From Methylobacterium gossipiicola (lineage in GTDB: Bacteria; Pseudomonadota; Alphaproteobacteria; Rhizobiales; Beijerinckiaceae), in contig NZ_FOPM01000021.1 of assembly GCF_900113485.1 (NCBI RefSeq), positions 1 to 64,000 of the forward strand: DNA of 64,000 bases. Direction: 5' to 3'. This document shows positions 49,332-59,321 of the stretch, in pieces; the stretch's first letter is position 1; each line of letters begins with the position of its first letter. The notes under the pieces are model-generated. The model had not been told where the DNA came from, made no database searches, and saw nothing but the letters and a program-made list of their open reading frames with translations. The position numbers and the translations under genes were made by a program.

Positions 49332-49517
49332 TCAGGCGATCTTGAGGGTCATGTCAACGATGGCGGCGGTCTGGCTCTCCTTCACGCGGGCGATCCCGTG
49401 CTCGCAATCCTCGCGTCGTGCGTAGCCTTCAGCGGAATCGGCCAGGACATTGCCATTGGTCGCCCGCAGACGCCAACGCCACTCGCCACCCGCATCGCGA
49501 TAGAGTTCGAATCGCAT
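49332..49517 (-). CDS. DUF1508 (YegP-like) small protein
   Basis: The 61-residue protein is one DUF1508 unit: MRFELYRDAGGEWRWRL, then ATNGNVLADSAEGY and a second half with AIVDMTLKI. Units of this family form small beta-sandwich dimers of unknown function. Two ATGs, 49523 and 49517, are in frame; GGAGGG lies 6 bases before the second, so I choose 49517. It stands alone between the repeat-protein gene and the RNA helicase gene. Confidence 0.85.
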   Translation of the reverse strand: MRFELYRDAGGEWRWRLRATNGNVLADSAEGYARREDCEHGIARVKESQTAAIVDMTLKIA

Positions 49518-49587
49518 TGCCATCCCTCCGCTGTGCCTGACCTCCAAGATGGGACAGGCCGCCGGGCAGACAATGCCGGAAACAGGA

Positions 49588-49615
49588 ACGCCGCCCCGGT
49601 CTCCCGGGGCGGCGT
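49588..49615 (-). terminator. 12-bp hairpin after the RNA helicase gene
   Basis: A perfect 12-bp stem (49588-49599 with 49604-49615) closes the loop TCTC and is followed on the minus strand by TTCCTGTTT. It lies 28 bases after the rhlE stop and before the DUF1508 gene on the same strand. Confidence 0.65.
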
Positions 49616-49642
49616 CCTCCTGCAAGAATGTTCAAGCCGCGC

Positions 49643-51142
49643 TCAGCGCGGGAAGCGGTCGAGCCAACCGAGGGTGCGGCCCTCGCCGGACCCGCCCCCT
49701 TGGGGACGCGGCGCCCGCTGGCGGTTCTCGCCACGAGGCTCGGATCGGGTCTCGGCCGCATGACCGCCGGAGCGGCGCTCGCCGCCCCGTCCTTCCTGCG
49801 GACGGCTGGCGCCATCGGAACGGCCGGAGCGTGCGGGCGCCCCCTGACCGCCACGACCACCCTCGCCACGACCCTGGCCGGGACGGCCACCGCCCAGACG
49901 ACCGCCGCCGGGGCGCTGGCCCTGGCGCTGACCGGGCCGCTGACCCTGGGGCGGGGGACGACGCTCCTCGGCTTGGGCAGCATCCATGGCTTCCTGACGC
50001 GACGGCGGCGTGAAGCCCTCGGGGAAACCGGAGACGGGAATCTTCTGGCGCGTGGTGCGCTCGATGTCCCGCAGGTAGGCTTTCTCCTCGTCGTTGCAGA
50101 ACGAGATCGCGAGGCCGTTGGCGCCGGCGCGCGCCGTGCGGCCGATGCGGTGGACGTAGCTCTCCGGCACGTTCGGCAGATCGTAGTTGATGACGTGGCT
50201 CACGGCCTCGACGTCGATACCGCGCGCCGCGATATCGGTGGCGACGAGAACCCGGCAGGAGCCATCCTTGAAGGCGGCGAGCGCCCTCTCGCGCTGCGGC
50301 TGGGACTTGTTGCCGTGGATGGCGGAGGCGTTGATCGAAACCTTCTCGAGGCCGCGCACGACCCGATCGGCGCCGTGCTTGGTCCGGGTGAAGACGAGGA
50401 CACGCTCGATCTTGGGATCGCGCAGGATGTGGTTGAGCAGGGCCTGCTTCGCTCCCGTATGGGCGAAGATGACTTCCTGGGTGACCCGCTCGGCCGTCGT
50501 CGCCACGGGCGTGACGGCGACCTGCACGGGATCGCGCAGATACTGGTCGGCGAGGCCGGCGATGTTCTTCGGCATGGTGGCCGAAAAGAACAGGCTCTGA
50601 CGCTCCTTCGGCAGCATCTTCACGATGCGCTTAAGGGCGTGGATGAAGCCGAGGTCGAGCATCTGGTCGGCCTCGTCGAGGACGAGGATCTCGACGGCTT
50701 CGAGGGTCAGGGACCGGCGCTCGATGAGATCCATGAGTCGGCCCGGCGTGGCGACGAGGATGTCGACGCCGTTGGCCAGCGCCTTCTCCTGCCGCGAGAT
50801 GGTCACGCCGCCAAACACAACGGTGTTGGTGAAGTTGAGATACTTCCCGTAATCGGTGAAGTTCTCGGCGATCTGGTTGGCGAGCTCGCGGGTGGGGGAG
50901 AGCACGAGCACCCGGCAGCCGCGACGGATCGCCTTGCGCGGGGTCTGGGCGAGGCGGTGCAGGATCGGCAGGGCGAAGGCCGCCGTCTTGCCGGTGCCGG
51001 TCTGGGCGATGCCGCAGAGGTCGCGGCCTTCCATGGCGGGCGCGAGGGCCTGCGCCTGGATCGGGGTCGGCGTCTTATAGCCGGCCTCTTCCAGCGCCCG
51101 CAGCACGGGCTGGGCGAGACCGAAATCGGTGAACTGGGTCAA
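49643..51142 (-). CDS. rhlE: DEAD-box RNA helicase, RhlE type
   Basis: The 499-residue helicase has the full set of motifs: Q motif with PTPIQ (25-29), motif I AQTGTGKT (46-53), PTREL, DEAD (156-159), SAT in FFSATMP, and HRIGRTARAG. A long tail from about residue 372 is rich in Arg, Gly, Gln and Pro and probably disordered, as in many RhlE proteins that bind RNA. It unwinds short RNA duplexes with ATP, often in ribosome assembly or cold adaptation. ATG 51142 gives the family start TQFTDFGL. A hairpin follows. Confidence 0.9.
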   Translation of the reverse strand: MTQFTDFGLAQPVLRALEEAGYKTPTPIQAQALAPAMEGRDLCGIAQTGTGKTAAFALPILHRLAQTPRKAIRRGCRVLVLSPTRELANQIAENFTDYGKYLNFTNTVVFGGVTISRQEKALANGVDILVATPGRLMDLIERRSLTLEAVEILVLDEADQMLDLGFIHALKRIVKMLPKERQSLFFSATMPKNIAGLADQYLRDPVQVAVTPVATTAERVTQEVIFAHTGAKQALLNHILRDPKIERVLVFTRTKHGADRVVRGLEKVSINASAIHGNKSQPQRERALAAFKDGSCRVLVATDIAARGIDVEAVSHVINYDLPNVPESYVHRIGRTARAGANGLAISFCNDEEKAYLRDIERTTRQKIPVSGFPEGFTPPSRQEAMDAAQAEERRPPPQGQRPGQRQGQRPGGGRLGGGRPGQGRGEGGRGGQGAPARSGRSDGASRPQEGRGGERRSGGHAAETRSEPRGENRQRAPRPQGGGSGEGRTLGWLDRFPR

Positions 51143-51415
51143 GATGAAACTTTCAAGGCAGCGGGACCGTGGCGGATGCCATCAAGCGAGGGCCTCACGC
51201 GTATCGATTGATTCGGTCCGTTAAGCTGGAGTCGCCCGCGTGCCGGGGCGATCCGGGTGCATGCACGTTGAAGAGAGGGGCTCAGGTCGGTCGGACTTCG
51301 CTGGATGCGACCCGTCGATCCGTCACGCAGCCCTCTCAAGCGGAACCATGACGGCCGCTGACGCTGCACATGCCATATGCGGCTTCGCAGGTGCGAAGTC
51401 AATCGCCGAATCCCA

Positions 51416-52312
51416 TCAGGCGTTTGACGGTGCTCGGAGATGCGCGACGAAGTCCTGCGCGAAGGCCGGCAGGGCTTCGAGGTCCCGAACGCACAGGGTC
51501 AGATCGCGCACGGCCCAGGGATCGAGGAGGGGGACGACCGCGATGGCCATGGTCCGCGAGGCCCGCGCCGCCGTGGTTTCCGGCACGATGCCGAGGCCGA
51601 CGCCGCATTCGACGAGGCGGCACACGGCGTCGAAGCTGCGGAGCTGCACCCGCAGACGCATGGGACGACCGGTCCGCGCCGCCTTGTCGGCCAGGAACCG
51701 GGTCAGGGCGCTGGTGCGGTCGAGGCCGACGAGGTCATGCTCCAACACGTCGGCGAAGGCGACGGGGGCACCGGCCCCCAACGGGTGGCCGAGGGCGGCG
51801 ACGGCGACGAAACGATCCTGCCGGAATGGATACGTTTCCAGTGCCCCGGTGTCGACGGTGCCGGCGACGATGCCGAGATCGGCGCTCCCTTCCGCGACGA
51901 GCCCGACGATCTCGTCCGACGTCCGTTCCTCGATATCGACGCTGACGCCGGTCTGGCGCGCAAGGAACGCACTCAGGACCTCGGGGAGGAATTCGGTCAG
52001 GGCATTGGTGTTGGATAGAACCCGGATCTGCCCGACGGTGCCGCCCGAGAACCCGGCGAGTTCGCCCTGCATCCGGTCGACGCCGTCGAGGAGGTGTCGG
52101 GCATGGGCGAGGAGCACACGCCCGGCGGGGGTCGTCGCCACCCCCTGGCGGCCGCGCGTGAGCAAGGCCGCCCCGAGGGAAACTTCCATGGCGCGGATGC
52201 GGGCAGAGGCCGCGGCCAGGGCGAGGTTGGCCCGGGCCGCCCCCTGCGTGATCGAACCTGCCTCGACGACGTGGCGGAACAGGCCGAGGTCCACGAGGTC
52301 GAACCGCATCAT
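51416..52312 (-). CDS. LysR family transcriptional regulator
   Basis: The 298-residue protein has an N-terminal winged helix (about 4-62; VVEAGSITQGAARANLALAAASARI) and a C-terminal effector-binding domain (about 90-295), the usual LysR layout. It should bind a small ligand and act on a divergent or distant gene. The gene diverges from ftsB across 66 bases, too short for a dedicated LysR operator, so its target is not clear. The effector is unknown. Tandem ATGs stand at the start; either may be used. Confidence 0.9.
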   Translation of the reverse strand: MMRFDLVDLGLFRHVVEAGSITQGAARANLALAAASARIRAMEVSLGAALLTRGRQGVATTPAGRVLLAHARHLLDGVDRMQGELAGFSGGTVGQIRVLSNTNALTEFLPEVLSAFLARQTGVSVDIEERTSDEIVGLVAEGSADLGIVAGTVDTGALETYPFRQDRFVAVAALGHPLGAGAPVAFADVLEHDLVGLDRTSALTRFLADKAARTGRPMRLRVQLRSFDAVCRLVECGVGLGIVPETTAARASRTMAIAVVPLLDPWAVRDLTLCVRDLEALPAFAQDFVAHLRAPSNA

Positions 52313-52378
52313 GGCGCGATGGTCCCCGTCGGCTGCCGAGCAAGGACTTTCTTAACCGTGTGGCGCGAGGGTGTGCCC

Positions 52379-52690
52379 ATGGTGATCCGTCGTCGCGTCC
52401 GTTCCGTGCTGATGCCCCTGGCGTTGTACGCCGTCTCGGGGCTCGTGGTCGGCTATTTCGTGCATCAGGCCGAGGGCGGCAATCGCGGCCTCGAAGCCAA
52501 GCGCGCCCTCAAGATCCAAGCTTACGGCCTCAACCAGGAACTGGCGGCCGTGAAGGCCGATCGGGCGGAGTGGGAGCACCGCGTCGCCCTCTTGCGCAGC
52601 GATCAGATCGATCGCGACCTCCTCGAGGAGCGCGCCCGCGTCGTCCTCGGGCGGGTCCATGCCAACGACGTCGTGGTCATCGATCCCTGA
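52379..52690 (+). CDS. ftsB: FtsB/DivIC septum formation initiator
   Basis: The 103-residue protein has one N-terminal membrane helix (about 9-28) followed by a periplasmic coiled coil with the FtsB/DivIC pattern (LNQELAAVKADRAEWEHRVALL) and a C-terminal VLGRVHANDVVVID. It forms the FtsQLB complex that activates septal cell-wall synthesis. ATG 52379 has GAGG 8 bases upstream. ftsB next to pdhA is a common alphaproteobacterial order. It is 122 bases upstream of pdhA. Confidence 0.9.
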   Translation: MVIRRRVRSVLMPLALYAVSGLVVGYFVHQAEGGNRGLEAKRALKIQAYGLNQELAAVKADRAEWEHRVALLRSDQIDRDLLEERARVVLGRVHANDVVVIDP

Positions 52691-52812
52691 TCGCAGGGCC
52701 TCGGTCCAACGCGGCTGACAACCGTCCCGATCTGTCGGCGGGCCGGCCTCGCTTTCCCAAAACGCGTATCCTAGAACCTCGGGGAGAACAGACGGGCCGG
52801 GGGAGAGAGCCG

Positions 52813-53868
52813 ATGGATGCCGCAACCGAAGCGGGCCAGACCAGATCCGACCTGACACCGTCGGAGGCCGCTCACGCACCGGCGCCGAACACGCCGCAAT
52901 TCACGCGGGACGAGGATCTGCACGCCTATCACGAGATGCTGCTCATCCGCCGCTTCGAGGAGAAGGCGGGTCAGCTCTACGGCATGGGGCTCATCGGCGG
53001 TTTCTGCCACCTCTATATCGGCCAGGAAGCCGTGGTCATCGGTATGCAGATGGCCTCCATCGAGGGCGATCAGGTCATTACCGGCTACCGCGACCACGGT
53101 CACATGCTCGCCTGCGGCATGGACTCGAAGGGCGTGATGGCCGAGCTGACGGGCCGGCGCGGCGGCTACAGCCGCGGCAAGGGCGGCTCCATGCACATGT
53201 TCAGCCGCGAGAAGCAGTTCTTCGGCGGTCACGGAATCGTCGGCGCGCAGGTTTCCCTCGGCACCGGCCTCGCCTTCTCGAACGCCTACAAGAAGAACGG
53301 CCAAGTCAGCCTGACCTATATGGGCGACGGCGCCGCCAACCAGGGCCAGGTCTACGAGAGCTTCAACATGGCGCAGCTGTGGAAGCTGCCCGTGGTCTAC
53401 GTCATCGAGAACAACCGCTACGCCATGGGCACCTCCGTGGCCCGCGCCTCGGCGCAGACGGATTTCTCCAAGCGCGGCATCTCGTTCGGCATTCCGGGCG
53501 AGCAGGTGGACGGCATGGATGTCCGCACCGTGCGGGAGGCCGCCGCCCGCGCCATCCAGCATGCCCGCTCGGGGGAGGGCCCCTACATCCTGGAGATGCA
53601 GACCTACCGCTATCGCGGCCACTCCATGTCCGATCCGGCGAAGTACCGGACGAAGGACGAGGTGTCCAAGATGCGCGACGAGCACGACCCCATCGAAATG
53701 GTACGCAAGCGCCTCGTCGACATGCACGGCGTGCCCGAAGCCGAGCTCAAAGCCACGGACGCGAAGGTGCGCGAGACGGTGAACGACGCGGCCGAGTTCG
53801 CAACCCACGATCCCGAGCCCGATCCCGCCGAGCTGTGGACGGATATCCTCCTGGAGTCGCGCGCCTGA
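52813..53868 (+). CDS. pdhA: Pyruvate dehydrogenase E1 component, alpha subunit
   Basis: The 351-residue thiamine-dependent subunit decarboxylates pyruvate together with PdhB. The TPP-binding motif starts at GDGAANQGQ and ends at NNRYAMGTS, and the phosphorylation-loop region [11 protein letters not shown] is present. GGGGGAGAG lies before ATG 52813. The N-terminal 30 residues are a poorly conserved extension, as in other alphaproteobacteria. It is the first gene of the operon pdhA-pdhB-DUF5076-Uma2-pdhC-lpdA. Confidence 0.96.
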   Translation: MDAATEAGQTRSDLTPSEAAHAPAPNTPQFTRDEDLHAYHEMLLIRRFEEKAGQLYGMGLIGGFCHLYIGQEAVVIGMQMASIEGDQVITGYRDHGHMLACGMDSKGVMAELTGRRGGYSRGKGGSMHMFSREKQFFGGHGIVGAQVSLGTGLAFSNAYKKNGQVSLTYMGDGAANQGQVYESFNMAQLWKLPVVYVIENNRYAMGTSVARASAQTDFSKRGISFGIPGEQVDGMDVRTVREAAARAIQHARSGEGPYILEMQTYRYRGHSMSDPAKYRTKDEVSKMRDEHDPIEMVRKRLVDMHGVPEAELKATDAKVRETVNDAAEFATHDPEPDPAELWTDILLESRA

Positions 53869-53917
53869 GACCTGGTCTCCCGCGCCGCCCATCTCCTCCT
53901 CGATCGACGAGTCTCCC

Positions 53918-55354
53918 ATGGCGACCGATATACTGATGCCCGCCCTGTCTCCGACCATGGAGGAGGGCAAGCTGGCCAAGTGGTTGAAGAACGAAGGCGA
54001 TTCGGTGAAATCCGGCGATGTCCTCGCGGAGATCGAGACCGACAAGGCCACCATGGAGGTCGAGGCCATCGACGAGGGCGTGCTCGCCAAGATCCTGGTC
54101 GCGGAAGGCACCGAGGGCGTGAAGGTGAACACCCCCATCGCGATCATCGCGGCCGAGGGCGAGGACGTCTCGAAAGCGACCGCCAGCCCCCCGAAGGCGG
54201 ATTCCCAAGCGCAGGCCGCGCCGACCCCCGACATGCACGCTGAAGGTCAGGCAGAGAAGCCCGCCCCCAGCGCCAAGACCGGCGACGACGCCCAGAAGGC
54301 TCCGGCGGCGCCCGCGACCATCACCAACAAGGCCCCCGCGCCCGTGATGGCCGAGTTCCCCGAAGGCACCGAGATGGTCACCATGACCGTCCGCGAGGCC
54401 CTGCGCGACGCCATGGCGGAAGAAATGCGCGGCGACGACGCCGTGTTCGTCATGGGCGAGGAGGTCGCCGAGTATCAGGGCGCCTACAAGATCACCCAAG
54501 GGCTGCTGCAGGAATTCGGCGCCCGCCGGGTGGTCGATACCCCCATCACCGAGCATGGCTTCGCCGGCATCGGCGTCGGCGCGGCGTTCACGGGCCTGCG
54601 CCCCATCGTCGAGTTCATGACGTTCAACTTCGCCATGCAGGCCATCGACCACATCATCAATTCGGCGGCGAAAACCCTCTACATGTCCGGGGGCCAACTC
54701 GGCTGTCCCATCGTGTTTCGCGGCCCCAACGGCGCGGCCGCCCGCGTCGGCGCCCAGCACAGCCACGATTATTCGGCATGGTACTCCAACGTACCGGGCT
54801 TGAAGGTCATCGCGCCCTACACGGCGTCCGACGCCAAGGGCCTGCTCAAGGCCGCGATCCGCGATCCCAACCCGATCATCTTCCTCGAAAACGAGATCCT
54901 GTACGGTCAGAGCTTCCCTGTGCCGAAGCTCGACGATTTCGTCCTGCCCATCGGTAAGGCCCGCATCCACCGGCCCGGCACGGACGTCACCATCGTGTCG
55001 TTTTCCATCGGCATGACCTACGCCCTCAAGGCGGCCCAGGCGCTCGCCGAGCAGGGCATCGAGGCGGAGGTCATCGATCTGCGCACCCTCCGGCCCATGG
55101 ACACCGACACGGTGGTTGAATCGGTGAAGAAAACCGGCCGCTGCGTCACCGTGGAGGAGGGCTTCCCGCAATCCGGCGTCGGCGCCGAGATCGTCGCCCG
55201 TCTGATGGTCGATGCCTTCGACTACCTCGACGCACCGGTCCTGCGCGTCACCGGCAAGGACGTGCCGATGCCCTACGCCGCCAATCTCGAGAAGCTCGCC
55301 CTGCCGAACGTCGCCGAGGTGATCGAGGCCGTCAAAGCGGTCTGCTACCGCTAA
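53918..55354 (+). CDS. pdhB: Pyruvate dehydrogenase E1 component, beta subunit with its own lipoyl domain
   Basis: The 478-residue protein starts with a complete lipoyl domain (1-80) with lipoate-accepting Lys43 in [10 protein letters not shown], then a Pro/Ala-rich linker (81-142) and the E1-beta transketolase fold (about 150-478; [18 protein letters not shown]). An extra lipoyl domain on E1-beta is a known alphaproteobacterial feature and brings the swinging arm close to E1. The domain is nearly the same as that of PdhC, so one arose by duplication of the other. It lies 49 bases after pdhA. Confidence 0.96.
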   Translation: MATDILMPALSPTMEEGKLAKWLKNEGDSVKSGDVLAEIETDKATMEVEAIDEGVLAKILVAEGTEGVKVNTPIAIIAAEGEDVSKATASPPKADSQAQAAPTPDMHAEGQAEKPAPSAKTGDDAQKAPAAPATITNKAPAPVMAEFPEGTEMVTMTVREALRDAMAEEMRGDDAVFVMGEEVAEYQGAYKITQGLLQEFGARRVVDTPITEHGFAGIGVGAAFTGLRPIVEFMTFNFAMQAIDHIINSAAKTLYMSGGQLGCPIVFRGPNGAAARVGAQHSHDYSAWYSNVPGLKVIAPYTASDAKGLLKAAIRDPNPIIFLENEILYGQSFPVPKLDDFVLPIGKARIHRPGTDVTIVSFSIGMTYALKAAQALAEQGIEAEVIDLRTLRPMDTDTVVESVKKTGRCVTVEEGFPQSGVGAEIVARLMVDAFDYLDAPVLRVTGKDVPMPYAANLEKLALPNVAEVIEAVKAVCYR

Positions 55355-55402
55355 GGTAACCCGAGGCGCGTTCCGCAGGACGGGACGAAGAGTTTGAGAA
55401 CC

Positions 55403-55678
55403 ATGACGGACACCTTCGCCGAACTCTCAGCCCCGCCCGATGCCATCGAGAACGGCGGCATCGAAGTCCTGCGCGCCGCCGTCGTGGACGGCGCCGTGAG
55501 CGTCGCCCTGCGACGCTCCTTCGACGATCCGTCCACCTGGGGGCGTCTGCTCATCGATCTCGCCCGGCAGGCCGCACGCACCTACGCCTTGGAGACCGAC
55601 ATGTCGGAGGAGGAGGCGTTCGAGCGAATCCGCGCCGGGTGGGAGGCCGAGGGTCTCGATCCGGCGGACATGAATTAG
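55403..55678 (+). CDS. DUF5076 family protein
   Basis: The 91-residue protein has the DUF5076 layout: a short N-terminal part GGIEVLRAAVVDGAVSVALR, then a helical segment LLIDLARQAARTY and an acidic end SEEEAFERIRAGWEAEGLDP. It has no signal or membrane segment. I start at ATG 55403; TTG 55394 is a second choice. The family function is unknown. It sits within the pdh operon, 48 bases after pdhB and 12 bases before the next gene. Confidence 0.8.
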   Translation: MTDTFAELSAPPDAIENGGIEVLRAAVVDGAVSVALRRSFDDPSTWGRLLIDLARQAARTYALETDMSEEEAFERIRAGWEAEGLDPADMN

Positions 55679-55690
55679 CGGGGGAGCACC

Positions 55691-56290
55691 ATGGCCGAGG
55701 CCGCGTTCCGCCGGGCCACCTACGCCGATCTCGAAGCCGTGCCGGATCACCTCGTGGCGGAGATCGTCGACGGTGCCCTGGAGACGCATCCGCGACCGCG
55801 CCCACGGCACGCGATGGCGGCGGTGGGCTTGGCCGGTGAGCTGCAGACTCCTTTCGGACGCGGACGCGGGGGACCGGGCGGCTGGATCTTCATGATTGAG
55901 CCGGAACTGCACCTCGGGTCCCACGTCGTGGTGCCGGATCTCGCCGGCTGGCGCTGTGATCGGCTCTCGGCCGAGCCGGAAACAGCCTACGTCGAGACTA
56001 CGCCGGACTGGGTGTGCGAGATCCTCCCGCCCTCCACCGCCCGCCTCGATCGCGGCCCCAAACGCCGCATCTACGCGGAGGCGAGCGTCCCTCATCTCTG
56101 GCTCCTCGATCCGGGCGACGGAGTGCTCGAAGCCTTCGCGCTGACGGGAAGCCAGTGGTTGCTTCTCGGAACGGTCGAACGCGGCGAAACCGTCGCGCTC
56201 CCGCCCTTCGACGCCGTCCCGTTCCCCCTCGACGCCCTGTTTCCCTTCGACGATCCGGCCGCCCCGCCGCCCCCCTCGCTCGAGACCTGA
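55691..56290 (+). CDS. Uma2 family protein (PD-(D/E)XK nuclease-like fold)
   Basis: The 199-residue protein follows the Uma2/DUF820 pattern with Glu24, Asp83 (VVPDLAGW), Glu110 (CEILPPST) and Lys124 ([20 protein letters not shown]). The fold is that of a restriction-endonuclease-like core, and the active-site residues look intact, though no biochemical role is established for most members. It lies between pdhB and pdhC on the same strand, 4 bases before pdhC, so it must be read on the pdh message. A metabolic or regulatory link to pyruvate dehydrogenase is not known. Confidence 0.85.
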   Translation: MAEAAFRRATYADLEAVPDHLVAEIVDGALETHPRPRPRHAMAAVGLAGELQTPFGRGRGGPGGWIFMIEPELHLGSHVVVPDLAGWRCDRLSAEPETAYVETTPDWVCEILPPSTARLDRGPKRRIYAEASVPHLWLLDPGDGVLEAFALTGSQWLLLGTVERGETVALPPFDAVPFPLDALFPFDDPAAPPPPSLET

Positions 56291-56294
56291 CGCC

Positions 56295-57677
56295 ATGCCG
56301 ATCAACGTGCTGATGCCCGCCCTGTCGCCGACCATGGAGAAGGGCAACCTCGCCAAGTGGCTGAAGAAGGAGGGCGATCCGGTGAAATCCGGCGACGTCC
56401 TCGCCGAGATCGAGACCGACAAGGCGACCATGGAGGTGGAGGCCGTCGACGAGGGCGTGCTCGCCAAGATCCTCGTTGCGGAAGGCACCGCCGACGTGCC
56501 GGTGAACGACCTCATCGCCATTATCGCGGAGGAGGGCGAAGACCCGGCGAGCGTCGGTGCTGGCGAGGCCCCCAAGGCGGAAACTGCGAAGCCTGCGTTG
56601 TCGAAGGACCCCATCGCCGAGAATGCGACGCCGGGCGGCGGTCAGATGGCCTATGCCCGCGTCGACGCGGCGCCTGACGGCGCGAAGCCCGCTGCGGCTT
56701 CGGGGGAGGGCACCCGCGTGTTCGCGTCGCCCCTCGCCCGGCGCATCGCCAAGCAAGAGGGTATCGATCTCAACGCCGTGAAGGGGACCGGCCCGCGTGG
56801 TCGGGTGATCGAGCGCGACGTGCGCGCGGCCAAGGCGGCTCCGAAGCCCACCGCCGTGACGGCGCCCACCGCCGAAGCACCGAAGGCGGCAACGGCTCCG
56901 GCTGCCGCACCGCCAAAGGCTGCGGCGCCCACGGGCCTGTCCGTCGATCAGGTGCGCGGCTTCTACGCCAAGGGCACCTACGAGGAAGTGCCCCTCGACG
57001 GCATGCGCAAGACCATCGCAAAGCGCCTCACCGAAGCGATGCAGGTGGCGCCGCACTTCTACCTGACGGTGGATTGCGAACTCGACGCCCTGATGGCCCT
57101 GCGCGAACAGCTGAACAAGAGCGCCGGCCAGACCAAGGATGGCAAGCCGCTGTTCAAGCTCTCGGTCAACGATTTCGTCATCAAGGCCATGGGTCTCGCC
57201 CTCATGCGGGTGCCCGCCGCCAATGCCGTCTGGGCCGAGGACCGAATCTTACGCTTCGACAATGCCGAAGTCGGGGTGGCGGTGGCCATCGACGGCGGCC
57301 TGTTCACGCCGGTGATCCGCCGGGCCGACCAGAAGACACTCTCCACCATCTCAAACGAGATGAAGGACTTCGCGGCCCGGGCCCGCGCCAAGAAGCTGAA
57401 GCCCGAGGAATATCAGGGCGGCGTCACCTCCGTGTCGAATCTCGGCATGTTCGGCATCAAGCACTTCACGGCGGTGATCAACCCGCCGCAATCCTCGATC
57501 CTCGCCGTGGGTTCCGGCGAAAAGCGTGTCGTCGTCCGTGATGGCCAGCCCGCCGTGGCTCAGGTGATGACCGCGACCCTGTCTTGCGATCACCGCGTCC
57601 TCGACGGGGCTCTCGGCGCCGAACTGATCTCGGCATTCAAAGGCCTGATCGAAAACCCCATGGGCATGCTGGTCTGA
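56295..57677 (+). CDS. pdhC: Dihydrolipoamide acetyltransferase (E2) of pyruvate dehydrogenase
   Basis: The 460-residue core subunit has one lipoyl domain (1-80, Lys43), a linker, a peripheral-subunit-binding domain (about 135-170; [14 protein letters not shown]) and the acetyltransferase domain (about 225-460) with catalytic His433 and Asp437 in DHRVLDG. It moves the acetyl group from lipoate to CoA and forms the core of the complex. ATG 56295 is 4 bases after the Uma2 gene stop. Length matches the alphaproteobacterial form with one lipoyl domain. Confidence 0.96.
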   Translation: MPINVLMPALSPTMEKGNLAKWLKKEGDPVKSGDVLAEIETDKATMEVEAVDEGVLAKILVAEGTADVPVNDLIAIIAEEGEDPASVGAGEAPKAETAKPALSKDPIAENATPGGGQMAYARVDAAPDGAKPAAASGEGTRVFASPLARRIAKQEGIDLNAVKGTGPRGRVIERDVRAAKAAPKPTAVTAPTAEAPKAATAPAAAPPKAAAPTGLSVDQVRGFYAKGTYEEVPLDGMRKTIAKRLTEAMQVAPHFYLTVDCELDALMALREQLNKSAGQTKDGKPLFKLSVNDFVIKAMGLALMRVPAANAVWAEDRILRFDNAEVGVAVAIDGGLFTPVIRRADQKTLSTISNEMKDFAARARAKKLKPEEYQGGVTSVSNLGMFGIKHFTAVINPPQSSILAVGSGEKRVVVRDGQPAVAQVMTATLSCDHRVLDGALGAELISAFKGLIENPMGMLV

Positions 57678-57742
57678 GCGACGACCAAGCCCTCTGGAAT
57701 AACCCCGGCCCCTTCACGGACGAGGGGGTCTAGGAGCGCATC

Positions 57743-59182
57743 ATGGCCGACACCTACGACATCCTCGTCATCGGCGCCGGGCCCGGCGGCTACGTCGCGG
57801 CCATCCGGGCGGCGCAGCTCGGGTTCAAGACGGCGGTGGTCGATCGCGAGCACCTCGGCGGCATCTGCCTGAACTGGGGCTGCATCCCGACGAAGGCCCT
57901 GCTGCGCTCGGCCGAGATCTACCACTACATGCAGCACGCCTCCAATTACGGGTTGTCGGCCGAGAAGGTCGGGTTCGACGTCGGCGCCATCGTCAAGCGC
58001 TCGCGTGGCGTCTCGACCCGCCTCAACGGCGGGGTCGGCATGCTCTTGAAGAAGAACAAAGTCGACGTGATATGGGGCGAGGCCACCATCGAGGCGGCGG
58101 CGAAGGGCAACGCGCCCGGCCGCGTCACGGTGAAAGAGACGAGCCGGGCGCCCGCGCCCAAGGGGGCCCTAGCGGCCGGCTCGTATTCGGCCAAACACAT
58201 CATCGTGGCGACGGGCGCGCGGCCCCGCGCCATTCCGGGCATCGAGCCCGACAAAAGCCAGATCTGGACCTACTACGAGGCCATGGTCCCGCAGGCCATG
58301 CCGAAATCCCTGCTGGTGATGGGCTCGGGCGCCATCGGAATCGAGTTCGCCTCGTTCTACCGCACCATGGGGGCGGAGGTGACGGTGATCGAACTCTTGC
58401 CGCAGATTCTGCCCGTCGAGGATGCCGAGATTGCCGGCCTCGCGCGTAAGCGCTTCGAGAAGCAGGGGATCAAGATCCTCACCGGCGCCAAGGTGACGAA
58501 GGTCGAGAAGTCAACGGGTTCGGTCACCGCCACCGTCGAGACCGGGGACGGCAAGACCCAACAACTGACGGCCGAGAAACTCATCTCGGCGGTGGGCGTC
58601 GTCGGCAACACCGAAGGACTCGGTCTCGATGCCCTGGGCGTCACCCTCGAGCGCGGCATCGTCGTCACGGACGGCCTCGGGCGCACCAACGTCCCGGGAC
58701 TCTATGCCATTGGCGATGTCGCAGGTCCGCCGATGCTCGCCCACAAGGCCGAGCACGAAGGCGTCCTCTGCGTCGAAACCATCAAGGGCTTGCCGACCCA
58801 CGCCATGGACAAGGCCAAGATCCCCGGCTGCACCTACTGCCAGCCGCAGATCGCGAGCGTCGGCCTCACCGAAGCGAAAGCGAAAGAGCTCGGGTTCGCC
58901 GTGAAGGTCGGCCGCTTCCCCTTCGCGGGCAACGGCAAGGCCATCGCGCTCGGGGAGCCGGACGGCCTCGTGAAGACGGTGTTCGACGCCAAGACGGGCC
59001 AGTTGCTCGGGGCCCATATGGTCGGGGCCGAGGTCACGGAGCTGATCCAGGGTTACGTGGTCGCCATGAACCTCGAAACCACGGAGCAAGACCTCATGCA
59101 CACGGTCTTCCCGCACCCGACCCTGTCGGAGATGATGCACGAGAGCGTCCTCGACGCCTACGGCAAGGTGATCCATAGCTGA
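57743..59182 (+). CDS. lpdA: Dihydrolipoyl dehydrogenase (E3)
   Basis: The 479-residue flavoprotein reoxidises dihydrolipoamide with NAD+. The FAD motif GAGPGGYVAA (11-20), redox-active Cys42 and Cys47 (GGICLNWGCIPT), the NAD motif GSGAIGIEFASF and the C-terminal His458-Glu463 pair (HPTLSE) are all present. The gene lies 65 bases downstream of pdhC and is the last of the operon; a hairpin follows. It can also serve other 2-oxoacid dehydrogenases. Confidence 0.96.
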   Translation: MADTYDILVIGAGPGGYVAAIRAAQLGFKTAVVDREHLGGICLNWGCIPTKALLRSAEIYHYMQHASNYGLSAEKVGFDVGAIVKRSRGVSTRLNGGVGMLLKKNKVDVIWGEATIEAAAKGNAPGRVTVKETSRAPAPKGALAAGSYSAKHIIVATGARPRAIPGIEPDKSQIWTYYEAMVPQAMPKSLLVMGSGAIGIEFASFYRTMGAEVTVIELLPQILPVEDAEIAGLARKRFEKQGIKILTGAKVTKVEKSTGSVTATVETGDGKTQQLTAEKLISAVGVVGNTEGLGLDALGVTLERGIVVTDGLGRTNVPGLYAIGDVAGPPMLAHKAEHEGVLCVETIKGLPTHAMDKAKIPGCTYCQPQIASVGLTEAKAKELGFAVKVGRFPFAGNGKAIALGEPDGLVKTVFDAKTGQLLGAHMVGAEVTELIQGYVVAMNLETTEQDLMHTVFPHPTLSEMMHESVLDAYGKVIHS

Positions 59183-59222
59183 TGAGGCTAAACCGAAGAA
59201 GCATCTGCTCCCCACGATGCAA

Positions 59223-59250
59223 AACCGCCCATGCTCGCGCACGGGCGGTT
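59223..59250 (+). terminator. Probable terminator of the pdh operon
   Basis: AACCGCCC (59223-59230) pairs with GGGCGGTT (59243-59250), and TGC with GCA inside, around the loop TCGC, with one mismatch. It lies 40 bases after the lpdA stop. The T tract is poor. Confidence 0.55.
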
Positions 59251-59321
59251 CTCGTCCGGAACTCACCAACAGCGTACCGAGGGGCCGGCCGACAAGACGT
59301 CGACCGGTGCATGAAGAAGCT

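Noticed and set aside
55691..56290. Mobile element carrying the Uma2 gene
   Set aside because: No inverted repeats, target duplications or transposase; spacing of 4 and 12 bases to the neighbours looks like a settled operon.
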